Origin: Klenkia sesuvii
Lineage (GTDB): Bacteria > Actinomycetota > Actinomycetes > Mycobacteriales > Geodermatophilaceae
Reading direction: 5' to 3'
Assembly (NCBI RefSeq): GCF_037083825.1
Contig: NZ_JBAPLU010000015.1
Coordinates: 34,449 to 98,448 of the forward strand
Length of the DNA stretch: 64,000 nucleotides
The first letter of the stretch is position 1, and every line of letters begins with the position of its first letter. Below the pieces are notes generated by a model that was not told the origin of the DNA, searched no databases, and saw nothing but the letters and a program-made list of their open reading frames with translations. This document shows positions 41,309 to 50,242 of this stretch, piece after piece. Made by a program: the position numbers and the translations under genes.

Positions 41309-42517
41309 GTGGAGCAGGACTGGGCCGGGACGTACACCTACACCGCACCCGTGGTCCGCCCCCGCGACGTTGCGCACGTGCAGAAGGTGGTGCACGACGC
41401 GCGCGCGGTGCGCGCGCTGGGTACCCGGCACACGTTCAACGGGCTGGCCGACTCGCCCGGCGTGCTGCTCGACCTCACCGCCCTGCCCGACCGGGTCGAG
41501 GTCCGGGCCGACGGCACCGTGGCGGTCACCGCGGGCACGCGGTTCGGCGAGCTGGCCCGCGAGCTGCACCGGAACGGGCGTGCGCTGCACAACCTGGGCT
41601 CGCTGCCGCACATCTCGGTCGGCGGTGCGGTGGCCACGGGTACCCACGGGTCCGGTCACCGGCTCGGCGCGCTGGCCACCGCCGTCCGGGCCGTGACGGT
41701 GGTCGGTCCCGACGGCGAGCTGCGCACGGTCTCGGGCGCCGACGTCGATGCGCAGGCGGTGTCGCTGGGCGCCGTCGGCGTGGTCACCGAGCTGGTGCTG
41801 GCGACCGAGCCGGCGTACGAGGTCCGGCAGGACGTCTACCGCGGGGTCGCCGTGGCCGACCTGCCCGCGGCGCTCGGTGCGGGCACCAGCGTGAGCGGGT
41901 TCACCCGGTGGGACGGGCGGGCCGACGTCTGGGTGAAGACGCGGCTGCCGGCCGACGTCCCCGACGAGGTGGCCGGCGTGCCCCGCGACCCGGTCAGCCG
42001 GGACCGGATCACCGACGAGATCGTGGGCAACGTGACCCCGCAGGGCGGACTCCCCGGGCCGTGGCACGAGCGGCTGCCGCACTTCCGCCTCGACTCGGTC
42101 CCCAGCAACGGCGACGAGATCCAGTCGGAGTTCTTCGTGGACCTGGCCGACGCGGCGGCGGTGGTGGCGGCCGTGACCGGCATCGGCGACCGGATCCGCG
42201 ACCACTTCGTGGTCGGGGAGCTGCGCACGGTGGCCGCCGACGACCTGTGGCTGTCCATGGCGCACGGCCGGGACTCCCTCGCCGTCCACACCACCTGGCG
42301 GCGCACGGCCGGGGCCCGGGCCGCCATCCCGGTGCTGGAGCAGGTGCTGGCGCCCTTCGGGGCCCGGCCGCACTGGGGCAAGGCGCACACGGTGCGCGAC
42401 CTGGGCGGCGTCGTCCCCCGGCTGGCCGAGGCCCGGGCGCTGTTCGACGAGCTGGACCCCGACGGGGTGTTCAGCTCGCCCGCGCTGGTGGCCCGGGGGG
42501 TCCGCTCCGCCCGCTGA
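41309..42517 (+). CDS. FAD-linked alditol oxidase / aldonolactone oxidase-like flavoprotein
   Basis: A 402-aa VAO-family flavoenzyme. H41 in GTRHTFNG matches the histidine that carries covalent FAD in Streptomyces AldO; GSLPHISVGGAVATGTHGSG binds the pyrophosphate. The ALO C-terminal domain ends FGARPHWGKAHTVRDLGG, with the HWGK motif of sugar-lactone and alditol oxidases. Expected to oxidise a polyol (xylitol, sorbitol) or an aldonolactone with O2, making H2O2. GTG 41309 is likely. It shares its upstream region with the TetR twin operators, so it may be coregulated with the exporter, which would be odd functionally. Confidence 0.85.
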   Translation: MEQDWAGTYTYTAPVVRPRDVAHVQKVVHDARAVRALGTRHTFNGLADSPGVLLDLTALPDRVEVRADGTVAVTAGTRFGELARELHRNGRALHNLGSLPHISVGGAVATGTHGSGHRLGALATAVRAVTVVGPDGELRTVSGADVDAQAVSLGAVGVVTELVLATEPAYEVRQDVYRGVAVADLPAALGAGTSVSGFTRWDGRADVWVKTRLPADVPDEVAGVPRDPVSRDRITDEIVGNVTPQGGLPGPWHERLPHFRLDSVPSNGDEIQSEFFVDLADAAAVVAAVTGIGDRIRDHFVVGELRTVAADDLWLSMAHGRDSLAVHTTWRRTAGARAAIPVLEQVLAPFGARPHWGKAHTVRDLGGVVPRLAEARALFDELDPDGVFSSPALVARGVRSAR

Positions 42518-42529
42518 GAGCGGACCCCC
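42496..42529. terminator. Bidirectional terminator between the oxidase and chemoreceptor genes
   Basis: GGGGGTCCGCTC (42496-42507) pairs perfectly with GAGCGGACCCCC (42518-42529) across a 10-nt loop that contains the oxidase stop codon. The convergent chemoreceptor gene ends 7 nt further on. Confidence 0.8.
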
Positions 42530-42535
42530 GGGGTG

Positions 42536-44170
42536 TCAGCGGGTGAAGCGGCTGACCGCCGCGCGCATCTCGCTGGCCATGCGGGCCAGCTCGTCGACGG
42601 CCAGCCCGGTCTGCGCCAGCGCCTGGGTGGTGGAGGCTGCCGCGGCCGAGACCCCACCGATGTTGGCGGCGATCTCGGTGGTGCCACCGGCGGCCTCGGC
42701 GACCGAGCGGGACATCTCGTTGGTGGTGGCGGTCTGCTCCTCGACGGCCGAGGCGATGGTCAGCTGGTGGTCGTTGATCTCGGCGATCACGGTGCTGATC
42801 CGTCCGATGGCCTCGGTGGCGCCGCTGGTGTCGGCCTGGATGGCCTCCACCCGGCGGGCGATGTCCTCGGTGGCCCGGGCGGTCTCCTGGGCCAGCTCCT
42901 TGACCTCGTTGGCCACCACGGCGAAGCCCTTGCCGGCCTCACCCGCTCGGGCCGCCTCGATGGTCGCGTTGAGGGCGAGCAGGTTGGTCTGCTCGGCGAT
43001 GCTGGTGATGACCTTGACGACGTCGCCGATCTCCTTCGAGGAGACGCCCAGCTTGGTGATCGTGGCGTTGGTGGCCTCGGCCTCGCCCACCGCCTCGGCC
43101 GCCACCCGCGCGGCCTCGGCCGAGGACTGGGCGATCTCCCGGATGGCGGCGCTCATCTCCTCGGCACCGGCGGACACCGTGGCCACCGACCGGGACACCT
43201 CGTCGGCGGCCGAGGCGACCAGGGACGTCTGGCTCGAGGTCTCGCCGGCCGCGGCCGAGATCTGCGCGCTGGACGCCGACAGCTCCTCCGAGGAGGCGGC
43301 GACCGCGTCGGCCGAGCCGGCCACCGCCGTCATCACCTCGCGGATGCTCACGACGGCGCCGTCGAGGGCCGCGCTCATCTTGCCGAGCTCGCACCGGGTG
43401 CCGAAGGCGCTCGCCCGGGTGAGGTCGCCGGCGGCCAGGGCCTCGGCCACGTCCTGCACGCAGCGGACGCCGCGGTTGAGGCCCGCGGCCACCCATGCCC
43501 CGGCGGCGAGGGCGAGCACGGCGCCCGCCGCGATCACGCCGATGACCAGCAGGCGGTCGGTGCGGTAGGCCTCCTGGGCGGTGGTCGCGGCCTGGGCGCC
43601 GGAGGCGCGCTCCAGCTCGCGCAGGGCGTCGATGTCGCCCTCGGCCCGGGTCACGAGCGGCTTGGCCACGGCGTCGTTGGCCGCGCGCCAGCCGGCGTCG
43701 TCCCCGGCGAGCGCGAGCGGGCCCAAGGTGGTCTGCACGGCCGACACGTAGGCGTCGAAGGAGTCGTGGGCGTCGGTGAGCAGGTCGGCGCGCTCGTCCG
43801 CCAGGCCGGCGCCGGTGTAGTCGGTGACCGCGGTGTCGAAGTCGGTCTGCAGGTCGGCGATGCCGTCGAGCACGGTCTGCCCGTCGGCCGGGGTGGCGGC
43901 GATGAGGGCGTCGCGGGTGGCGATGCGGACGTCGGTCAGCGCGGCGCGCATGTCCCCGGCCGCGGCCACGCGGAGCAGGTTCTCGCGGTACAGCGTCTGG
44001 GTGTCCTCGGCGCTGCGGCCGGCCGCGAGCAGCCCCAGGACGCCGACGACGACGGACACCAGGGCGCCGAGGCAGACCACCGCGAGCACCTTGACGCGGA
44101 CCGGCCGGTCGTACCACCACTGCAGGGGCCGGCGGTCGCTGAGCGGCGCGGTGGGGGTCGATCCGGACAT
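42536..44170 (-). CDS. Methyl-accepting chemotaxis protein
   Basis: A 544-aa chemoreceptor: TM1 about 27-49, a four-helix-bundle ligand domain (50-200), TM2 about 205-230, HAMP, and the cytoplasmic hairpin with the conserved tip NLLALNATIEAARAGEAGKG. Start ATG 44170 has GGAGG 5 nt upstream; longer readings are not supported. No other chemotaxis or flagellar gene is in the window. Many Ala/Ser/Glu heptads form the coiled coil (ASSAQISAAAGETSSQTSLV). Confidence 0.92.
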   Translation of the reverse strand: MSGSTPTAPLSDRRPLQWWYDRPVRVKVLAVVCLGALVSVVVGVLGLLAAGRSAEDTQTLYRENLLRVAAAGDMRAALTDVRIATRDALIAATPADGQTVLDGIADLQTDFDTAVTDYTGAGLADERADLLTDAHDSFDAYVSAVQTTLGPLALAGDDAGWRAANDAVAKPLVTRAEGDIDALRELERASGAQAATTAQEAYRTDRLLVIGVIAAGAVLALAAGAWVAAGLNRGVRCVQDVAEALAAGDLTRASAFGTRCELGKMSAALDGAVVSIREVMTAVAGSADAVAASSEELSASSAQISAAAGETSSQTSLVASAADEVSRSVATVSAGAEEMSAAIREIAQSSAEAARVAAEAVGEAEATNATITKLGVSSKEIGDVVKVITSIAEQTNLLALNATIEAARAGEAGKGFAVVANEVKELAQETARATEDIARRVEAIQADTSGATEAIGRISTVIAEINDHQLTIASAVEEQTATTNEMSRSVAEAAGGTTEIAANIGGVSAAAASTTQALAQTGLAVDELARMASEMRAAVSRFTR

Positions 44171-44310
44171 GGGTCCTCCGAGGGTCGAGAGCGGGTGGCG
44201 GCCGGGGTGTCCGGACGCGACCACGGCTTCGACCGTCACGGAGCGTCACTCCAGTCGAATGGTCGAAATGGTTCCGGAAACCAACATGACCGCTGAACCG
44301 GGCAGATTCC

Positions 44311-44330
44311 TCGACAGATCGACCTGTCGA
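44311..44330 (-). terminator. Inverted repeat downstream of the arginine deiminase gene
   Basis: TCGACAG (44311-44317) and CTGTCGA (44324-44330) with a 6-nt spacer, ending 4 nt from the deiminase stop on the minus strand and 140 nt before the chemoreceptor start. Terminator by position; an operator for the chemoreceptor is possible. The remaining ~140 bp before the chemoreceptor shows no clear promoter. Confidence 0.45.
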
Positions 44331-44333
44331 CCC

Positions 44334-45536
44334 CTACGCAGGGTCACGCACCACGGGGCAGCTCATGCACCGTGGTCCACCCCGGCCGCTGCCCAGCTGA
44401 TCACCGGCGATCGCCACCACCTCGATCCCGGCTGCCTCCAGCGCCTTGTTCGTCACCGTGTTGCGCTCGTAGGCCACGGCCAGCCGGGGGCCGATGCACA
44501 GGGTGTTGTTGCCGTCGTCCCACTGCTCCCGCTCGGCGGTCACCGGGTCCAGGCCGGTGTCGATCAACCGCAGTCGGTCGATGCCCATGGCCGCCGCAGC
44601 GGCGGTGAGGAAGGGGTGCGGTCCGGTGATGCGCAGGTCGCCCTGGTCCGGGTCGTCCCCCGAGCGCACCGTCCACGCCGCCAGGCTGCCGGCCACCGCC
44701 GGGTACATGACCATCGCGTCGACGTCGACCATCGTGGCGATGGTGTCCAGGTGCATGGTCGCCCGCTCCTGCGTGATCGGCACCACGAGCACCGTGTGCG
44801 CCAGCCCGCGGGCGAACACCCGCCGGGCCAGCCGCTCGGCCCCGCCGGCCGTGGTGCGCTCGCCGACGCCGACCGCGAGCACCCCGGGCGCCAGGGCGAG
44901 CACGTCGCCGCCCTCCAGGTGCTCCAGCGTGGGGTCGTACAGGCGTTGTGGACCGCCGAACCGCGGGTGGTGGTCGTAGACCGCCCCGGTGATGGTGGAC
45001 TCCCGGTGCCGGGCCGGCATCGCCAGCGAGGTGACCGCGACCTGGTCGCCCACCCACACGCTGGAGTCGCGGGTGAACAGCAGGTTCGGCAGCGGGCGCA
45101 CCACGAAGTCGCCGGTGTCCATCAACTCGTAGGCCAGCCCGCGGGCCCCGGGCAGCTCGTCGTGGGCCACCCCGCCGATGAGCGCGGCCGCCAGGTCGGC
45201 CGACGCCAGGCCGCCCAGGTGGTCCACGCAGGCCCGCTGCAGGGTCTCCCCGATGCGCGGGTCGTCGACCGCGGCCGCGACCAGCTGCTCGCGGGCCGCC
45301 GGCACCTCGAGCACCTCGGTGAGCAGCCGGTCGACGTACAGCACCTCGACCCCGCGACCGGTCAGCGCCTCGGCGAAGGCGTCGTGCTCCTCCTGGGCCC
45401 GGGCGACCCAGGGCACGCCGTCGAAGAGCAGCTCGTCGTTGTTGCGCGGGGTCAACCGGCGCAGCTCGGCGCCCGGCCGGTGCAGCACCACGGTGCGCAA
45501 CCGGCCGACCTCGCTGGTGACCAGGGGGGAGCTCAT
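44334..45536 (-). CDS. arcA: Arginine deiminase (ArcA)
   Basis: A 400-aa guanidino-group-modifying enzyme hydrolysing L-arginine to citrulline and ammonia. Conserved sites: LLFTRDSSVWVGDQV, HLEGGDVLALAPGVLAVGVG, TMHLDTI and the nucleophile C393 in GGPRCMSCP. ATG 45536. No ornithine carbamoyltransferase, carbamate kinase or ArcD gene is next to it, so it is not a full fermentative ADI operon here and may serve nitrogen supply or acid tolerance. Confidence 0.93.
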   Translation of the reverse strand: MSSPLVTSEVGRLRTVVLHRPGAELRRLTPRNNDELLFDGVPWVARAQEEHDAFAEALTGRGVEVLYVDRLLTEVLEVPAAREQLVAAAVDDPRIGETLQRACVDHLGGLASADLAAALIGGVAHDELPGARGLAYELMDTGDFVVRPLPNLLFTRDSSVWVGDQVAVTSLAMPARHRESTITGAVYDHHPRFGGPQRLYDPTLEHLEGGDVLALAPGVLAVGVGERTTAGGAERLARRVFARGLAHTVLVVPITQERATMHLDTIATMVDVDAMVMYPAVAGSLAAWTVRSGDDPDQGDLRITGPHPFLTAAAAAMGIDRLRLIDTGLDPVTAEREQWDDGNNTLCIGPRLAVAYERNTVTNKALEAAGIEVVAIAGDQLGSGRGGPRCMSCPVVRDPA

Positions 45537-45555
45537 GGGCAGACTGTGCCCTGTG

Positions 45556-45777
45556 GTGGACGAGCAGCGACAGCCAGCCTGGTTCGTGGTGGTCCTCGGT
45601 CTGGGGCTGGCCGCGCTCGTCGCCGCGCTGTGCCTGTTCGCCCTAGCCGCGCTGGGCGCCGAGCAGGTCGGGGTCGGCTTCGTGGTGCTCGTCGGCGTCC
45701 TCGCGGCGGTCATCGGCGGGTTCCTGGCCCGCAGCGTGGCCGCGAGGCTGCCGCCGGTGGGCCGCCGGCCGCGCTGA
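45556..45777 (+). CDS. Small two-helix membrane protein (73 aa), hypothetical
   Basis: GTG 45556 (or 45553) opens a 73-codon frame with two hydrophobic helices (WFVVVLGLGLAALVAALCLF and VGVGFVVLVGVLAAVIGGFL) and a basic tail, a credible membrane protein. It is divergent from arcA, and its last 135 nt lie opposite the 3' end of the EamA exporter frame. Family not recognised. If real, the overlap makes two convergent genes antisense to each other. Confidence 0.55.
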   Translation: MDEQRQPAWFVVVLGLGLAALVAALCLFALAALGAEQVGVGFVVLVGVLAAVIGGFLARSVAARLPPVGRRPR

Positions 45778-46635
45778 CCCCACCAGCACCCCGGCGACCA
45801 CGAGTGCGCCCCAGGCCAGCTCCGTCGTCGAGGGGGGCTCGGCCAGCAGCACCCAGGCGGCCGCGATGCCGGCCACGGGCACGAGCATCGAGAACGGGGC
45901 CACCGACGACGAGGGGTTGCGGCTCATGAGCGCCGCCCACAGCCCGGAGCCGAGCAGGGTGCCGACCAGCACGGTGTAGGCCAGCCCGGCCAGGGCCAGC
46001 AGCCCGGTCGTCGAGCCGAGGTCGGTGAACGCCTCCCCGATCCGCGCAGGCCCCTCGACCAGCAGCGAGACCCCCAGCATCGGCAGGGGCGGCACCACCG
46101 ACATCCACAGCGTGAGGCGCAACGGGTGCGGGGCACGTGCCTGCCGGGTGGCCAGGTTGCCCAGCGCCCAGCCCAGGCCGCCGCACATCGTGAGCAGCAC
46201 CGGCAGCAGCAGGGCCCCGCCGTCCACGTCGGCGCGGTGCACGGCGATGCCGGCCAACCCCGTGATGGCCACCGCCGTGCCCAGGCCCTGGCGGGCGGTC
46301 AACCGCTCGCGCAGCAGCACCCCGGCCAGCAGCACCGTGAACGGCGCCGAGGACTGCAGCACCAGCGAGGCCAGCCCGGTCGGCATCCCCACGGCCATCG
46401 CCAGGTAGAGGAAGACGAACTGCAGGATGCCGAACCCCACCCCGTAGCCGAGGACCCACCGCCACGGCACGCCCGGCCGCGGCACCAGCAGGACCGTCGG
46501 GACGGCGATCACCGCGAACCGCAGCGCCACCAGGAAGAACGGCGGGAACTGCTCCAGCGCCAGGTGGATGGCGACGAAGTTGAGCCCCCAGCAGACGGCG
46601 ACGAGGCAGGCCAGCAGACGGTCACGGGTGCTCAC
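45643..46635 (-). CDS. EamA/DMT-superfamily metabolite exporter
   Basis: A 330-aa transporter with ten membrane helices in two EamA repeats (CLVAVCWGLNFVAIHLALEQ; CGGLGWALGNLATRQARAPH). The family exports amino acids or other metabolites. The transmembrane part ends around residue 285; the remaining ~45 residues (for example HAAGQEPADDRREDADEHHE) are polar, low-complexity and encoded antisense to the 73-aa membrane protein gene, so the natural C-terminus may be an extension acquired by stop-codon loss. GTG 46635 is chosen with GGTGGAG upstream. Divergent from a LysR gene that probably controls it. Confidence 0.87.
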   Translation of the reverse strand: MSTRDRLLACLVAVCWGLNFVAIHLALEQFPPFFLVALRFAVIAVPTVLLVPRPGVPWRWVLGYGVGFGILQFVFLYLAMAVGMPTGLASLVLQSSAPFTVLLAGVLLRERLTARQGLGTAVAITGLAGIAVHRADVDGGALLLPVLLTMCGGLGWALGNLATRQARAPHPLRLTLWMSVVPPLPMLGVSLLVEGPARIGEAFTDLGSTTGLLALAGLAYTVLVGTLLGSGLWAALMSRNPSSSVAPFSMLVPVAGIAAAWVLLAEPPSTTELAWGALVVAGVLVGSARPAAHRRQPRGHAAGQEPADDRREDADEHHEADPDLLGAQRG

Positions 46636-46666
46636 GGGCTCCACCCTGCGGCGCGCCACCGTTCAG

Positions 46667-46689
46667 CACCATCTCCGATTGGTGGACCA
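46667..46689. promoter_or_regulatory. Candidate LysR binding site between the EamA and LysR genes
   Basis: CACCA (46667-46671) and TGGTG (46680-46684) are inverted with 8 nt between, overlapping a second palindrome TGGT-GG-ACCA (46680-46689). The site lies 20-40 nt before the LysR start in a 72-bp divergent region, the normal position of a LysR autoregulatory site. Confidence 0.45.
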
Positions 46690-46707
46690 TCGTTGTAGCT
46701 TCGCTTC

Positions 46708-47610
46708 ATGGATGTGCGGGCGCTGGAGACGCTGCGGGCGGTGCGCAGCCAGGGCGGGGTGACCGCTGCCGCCGCCGTCCTGCACCTCACCCCGTCGGCG
46801 GTGTCCCAGCAGCTGGCCGCGCTCGCCCGCGACGCCGGGGTGCCGCTCACCGAGCGGGTGGGCCGCGGGCTGCGGCTCACCGCGGCCGGCCAGGCGCTGG
46901 CCGACGCCGCCGTCGACGTCGCGGTCGCCCTCGAGCGGGCCCGCGCGGCGTGCGCGGCCTGGGCCGGCTCACCCACCGGCACGGTGCGGGTCTCGGCCTT
47001 CCAGAGCGCGGCCTGGATGCTGCTGCCCGACCTGCTCACCCGGGTCGGGGCCATCGGCGGGATCACGGTGGAGTGCGCCGACGAGGACGTCGCCCAGGAC
47101 GCCTTCGCCGCGCTCACCGACCGGCACGACGTGGTGGTGGCGCACCGGCCGGCCGAGGGCGGGCCGGGTTGGGGTGAGGGCGTCGCCGTCGTCCCCCTGC
47201 TGCGCGAGCCGTTGGACGTCGCGGTCCCGGCGTCCTCCCCGCTGGCCGGCCGGGCCGCGCTCGACCCCGGGGACCTGGCCGGCGCCGACTGGATCGCGGT
47301 CCGGGAGGGCTTCCCGGTGGCGCGCGTGCTCGCCGATGTCGCCGCACGGTCGGGTGCGACCCCCCGGGTGGTGCAGCGGATCAACGACTTCCACGTGGTG
47401 GAGGCCCTCGTGGCCGCGGGCCACGGCGTCGCGCTGCTGCCCCGCTACAGCTCCGGCGGTCACCCCGGCGTGCGGCTGGTGCCCCTGACCGGGGTGCGCG
47501 CCGGCCGGCAGGTGGACGCGCTCGTGCGCCCCGACGTCGCCCAGCGGCGGGTGGTCGCGGTGGTGCTCGGCGACCTGGTGGCGCTCGCGGAGGACGTCGC
47601 CCGGGGGTGA
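46708..47610 (+). CDS. LysR-family regulator, divergent to the exporter
   Basis: A 300-aa LysR-type regulator: winged HTH (RALETLRAVRSQGGVTAAAA, then LHLTPSAVSQQLAALARDAG) and a periplasmic-binding-like effector domain (TVRVSAFQSAAWMLLPDLLT). The divergent pairing with an EamA exporter resembles LysG/LysE-type arrangements in which the intracellular substrate induces its own exporter. Effector unknown. Confidence 0.9.
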   Translation: MDVRALETLRAVRSQGGVTAAAAVLHLTPSAVSQQLAALARDAGVPLTERVGRGLRLTAAGQALADAAVDVAVALERARAACAAWAGSPTGTVRVSAFQSAAWMLLPDLLTRVGAIGGITVECADEDVAQDAFAALTDRHDVVVAHRPAEGGPGWGEGVAVVPLLREPLDVAVPASSPLAGRAALDPGDLAGADWIAVREGFPVARVLADVAARSGATPRVVQRINDFHVVEALVAAGHGVALLPRYSSGGHPGVRLVPLTGVRAGRQVDALVRPDVAQRRVVAVVLGDLVALAEDVARG

Positions 47611-47614
47611 CCGG

Positions 47615-48529
47615 TCACGGGGCCGCCGCGGCCGGCGGCCCGCCGGCGACCGCCGACACGCACGAGCGCAACCAGCGGTGCGCCGGGTCGGCGTCCTGGC
47701 GCAGGTGCCAGGCCAGGCTCACGGTGAGCGCGGGCAGGTCCACCGGCACCTCCAGCGTGCGCAGCCCGGCACGCAGCCCAGCGGTGTGCCGGTCGGGCAC
47801 GGTGACGACCAGGTCGGTGCTGCGGGCCAGGGCCAGTCCGGCGCCGAAGCCCTCGACGGCGGTCACGACGCGGCGCCGGAGCCCGGCGGCGAGCAACGCG
47901 TCGTCGACCACGCCGTGCCGGGGTCCGTGGCGCGCGACGTGCACGTGCCCGGCGCCGGCGTACTGCTCGGCGGTCAGGGGGCCGGGCGCGGACGCCAGGG
48001 GGTGCTGCTCGCGGAGCGCCACGACGAAACGGTCGCCGAACAGCGGCTCGTGGCGCACCCCCGGTGGCGGCGGGCCGTCGAACACGCAGGTCTCGAGGTC
48101 CACCTCGTCCCGGAGTGCGGTGAGGTCCCGGCCGGTCCTGGCCAGGAAGCGCAGCCGCACCGCGGGCGCGTCCCGGCCGAGCAGCGCCACGAGGTCCGCC
48201 CCGAACGTCTCGACGAAGCCGTCGCCGCACCGCAGCACGAAGGTGCGCTCGAGGCTCGCCAGGTCCAGCTGCGGAGCTGGACGCAGCAGCCCCAGGACGT
48301 CGGGGAGCGCGTCGGCCACCCGGGCCCGCAGCAGGGCGGCGTGCGGGGTGAGGACCATCGTCCGCCCCTCCGGGACCAGCAGGGGGTCCCCGGTGGTCCG
48401 CCGCAGCCGCGCCAGGGCGCGACTGGTCGCGCTGGGGCTCAAGTGCAGGCGCCGCCCGGCGCGGGTCACGTTGCGCTCCTCCAGCAGGGCGTGCAGCACC
48501 GGCAGCAGGTTGAGGTCGGGGAGGGTCAC
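47615..48529 (-). CDS. LysR-family regulator, divergent to an MFS exporter
   Basis: A 304-aa LysR-type regulator of the NodD/NahR-like sort: LPDLNLLPVLHALLEERNVT and LHLSPSATSRALARLRRTTG form the HTH; FVLRCGDGFVETFGADLVAL begins the effector domain. GTG 48529 is the likely start. In the 93-bp divergent region GTGC-N7-GCAC (48549-48563) has the T-N11-A form of a LysR box, suggesting control of the MFS gene. Confidence 0.88.
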   Translation of the reverse strand: MTLPDLNLLPVLHALLEERNVTRAGRRLHLSPSATSRALARLRRTTGDPLLVPEGRTMVLTPHAALLRARVADALPDVLGLLRPAPQLDLASLERTFVLRCGDGFVETFGADLVALLGRDAPAVRLRFLARTGRDLTALRDEVDLETCVFDGPPPPGVRHEPLFGDRFVVALREQHPLASAPGPLTAEQYAGAGHVHVARHGPRHGVVDDALLAAGLRRRVVTAVEGFGAGLALARSTDLVVTVPDRHTAGLRAGLRTLEVPVDLPALTVSLAWHLRQDADPAHRWLRSCVSAVAGGPPAAAAP

Positions 48530-48622
48530 GGCTCGAGCATGGCCGTGTGTGCGTCCGGTGCACAGGTCCGTTGACGACGATGCGCCTTCCGCACGTGCGC
48601 GCCACCGGCCACGGTGGCCGGC

Positions 48623-49852
48623 ATGGAGACGGGAACCGGTCGGAGGTCGCGGCGGCGGAGCACCCGAGCCGTGGTGGGCCTGGTGCTCGCGGTCGTCACC
48701 GCATCCCTGGGCACGAGCAGCGTCACGGTGGCGGTCCCGTCGATCGGGCCCGCGCTCGGGGTGGGGACGGACCGGGCGCAGTGGGTGCTGACCGCCTACC
48801 TGGTGGCCGTCTTCGTGCTGGTGCTCCCGGCGGGGTGGGCCGGTGACCGCTGGGGCCGGCTCCGGGTCGTGCGGCTCGGGACCGTCGTCCACCTCGTCGG
48901 GACGGTGGCCTGCGTCGTGGCGCCCTCGTGGGGCGCCCTGGTCGCGGCGCGCTCCGCCCAGGGGGCCGGAGCGGCGGCGATGATGGTGCTGGCCGTGGCC
49001 CTGGGCCGGGACCTCGCAGCAGCGTCCGGGGTCGGGCGCACCATGGGTCTGCTGGGGTCGGCCTCGGCGATCGGCACCGCTGTCGGGCCCTCGCTCGGGG
49101 GGCTGGCGACGCAGGCGGCGGGGTGGCGGGCGGCCCTCGCCGTCGGCCTCCCCCTCGGGGTGCTGGTCCTCCTGCTGCTGCGCCCGGTCCGGTCGGCACC
49201 CGGCGGGGACCCGCCGAGGCGGGCACGGTCGCGGCCGGCGACCCAGCTGCCTGCCCCCGCCGTCCTCGGGGGCAGCGCCGTGGTCCTGCTGATCGGCGCG
49301 GTCATGATGACGACGCTCGTGGCGGGGCCCTACCAGCTCGGCGCACTCGGCCTGGGCAGCGCGGCCACCGGCCTGGTCATGTCCCTCGGCCCGGTGGGCT
49401 CGATGCTGTCCGGGGTGCCGGCGGGCCGGCTGGTGGACCGGGTCGGGCCGGTGCGGTCCGCATCGCTCGGGCTCGTGCTGGCCCTCGCCGGGGCGACCGG
49501 GCTCGCGGTGGTGCCGGTCGCCTGGGGCCCGGCGGGCTACGCGGGGGCGCTGCTGGTCCTCACCCCGGGGTACGCGCTGGTGCAGGCGGGGTGCACCACG
49601 GCGGTGCTGCTCGACGCGGCGGCACAGGATCGCGGGCAGCTGTCGGCGGTGCTCCTGCTGGCCCGCAACCTCGGGCTGGTGGTGGGGGCGTGGGGGGCGG
49701 GCGTGCTCCTGGCCGGCGCCGGTGCCGGGGGCGCGCAGGTGGTGTTCGCGGTGGCGGCCGCCGCCGTGGGCCTCGCGCTCGTGGTCTGGTGGGCGACCTC
49801 GCGGGTGCGCGGTGCCGCCGGGGCAGGGCTGCGTGGCTCCCGGCGGCCCTGA
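48623..49852 (+). CDS. MFS exporter, drug-efflux type
   Basis: A 409-aa major facilitator protein with about twelve to fourteen helices. Motif A-like GDRWGRLRVVRLG after TM2, TASLGTSSVTVAVPSIGPAL in TM1 and the QWVLTAYLVAVFVLVLP region resemble the DHA2/DHA1 drug:H+ antiporters. RLVDRVGPVRSASLGLVLAL gives the second motif A. ATG 48623 (GTG 48614 alternative). Probably regulated by the divergent LysR protein; substrate unknown. Confidence 0.87.
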   Translation: METGTGRRSRRRSTRAVVGLVLAVVTASLGTSSVTVAVPSIGPALGVGTDRAQWVLTAYLVAVFVLVLPAGWAGDRWGRLRVVRLGTVVHLVGTVACVVAPSWGALVAARSAQGAGAAAMMVLAVALGRDLAAASGVGRTMGLLGSASAIGTAVGPSLGGLATQAAGWRAALAVGLPLGVLVLLLLRPVRSAPGGDPPRRARSRPATQLPAPAVLGGSAVVLLIGAVMMTTLVAGPYQLGALGLGSAATGLVMSLGPVGSMLSGVPAGRLVDRVGPVRSASLGLVLALAGATGLAVVPVAWGPAGYAGALLVLTPGYALVQAGCTTAVLLDAAAQDRGQLSAVLLLARNLGLVVGAWGAGVLLAGAGAGGAQVVFAVAAAAVGLALVVWWATSRVRGAAGAGLRGSRRP

Positions 49853-49858
49853 GACCGG

Positions 49859-50191
49859 TCAGGCGGGGGCCGGCACCGAGCGGAACACCCGGCTGAGCCC
49901 CGTCTGGTTGAGCAGCAGCCGCAGCGAGGTCGGCGGCTCGACCAGTTCGAGCTCGCCGCCGGCCCGCTTCTGCTTGCGGGCCAGGTGCACCATCAGCTCC
50001 AGACCGGCCGAGCTCATGAACGTCACCCCGCGGGCGTCGACCCGGGCCGGCCAGTCCGCCGGCCGCACGGTCACCCGGAAGTGCCGCACGACGTCCTTGT
50101 CGATCTCCCCGTCCAGGACGAGCAGTGCGCCGCCCTCGGCGAGGGTGATGGAGCCGTGGTCGAGCGCTGTGGGTTCAACGGCCTCGGTCAT
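49859..50191 (-). CDS. STAS-domain anti-sigma-factor antagonist
   Basis: A 110-aa SpoIIAA-like protein: strands SITLAEGGALLVLDGEID and the loop VTFMSSAGLELMVHLARKQK, where a Ser sits at the phosphorylation position (S-S where D-S is commonest). Unlike the STAS protein at 6010 it keeps a phosphorylatable residue. No partner anti-sigma kinase or sigma gene is adjacent. Confidence 0.85.
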   Translation of the reverse strand: MTEAVEPTALDHGSITLAEGGALLVLDGEIDKDVVRHFRVTVRPADWPARVDARGVTFMSSAGLELMVHLARKQKRAGGELELVEPPTSLRLLLNQTGLSRVFRSVPAPA

Positions 50192-50242
50192 GCCTGGCTG
50201 GATGTCCCCGGTGCCGGGGCGGCAAACCCGACACGCCGGTGT

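Noticed and set aside
44334..45536. Complete arginine deiminase fermentation operon
   Set aside because: No carbamoyltransferase, carbamate kinase or arginine/ornithine antiporter gene flanks the deiminase.
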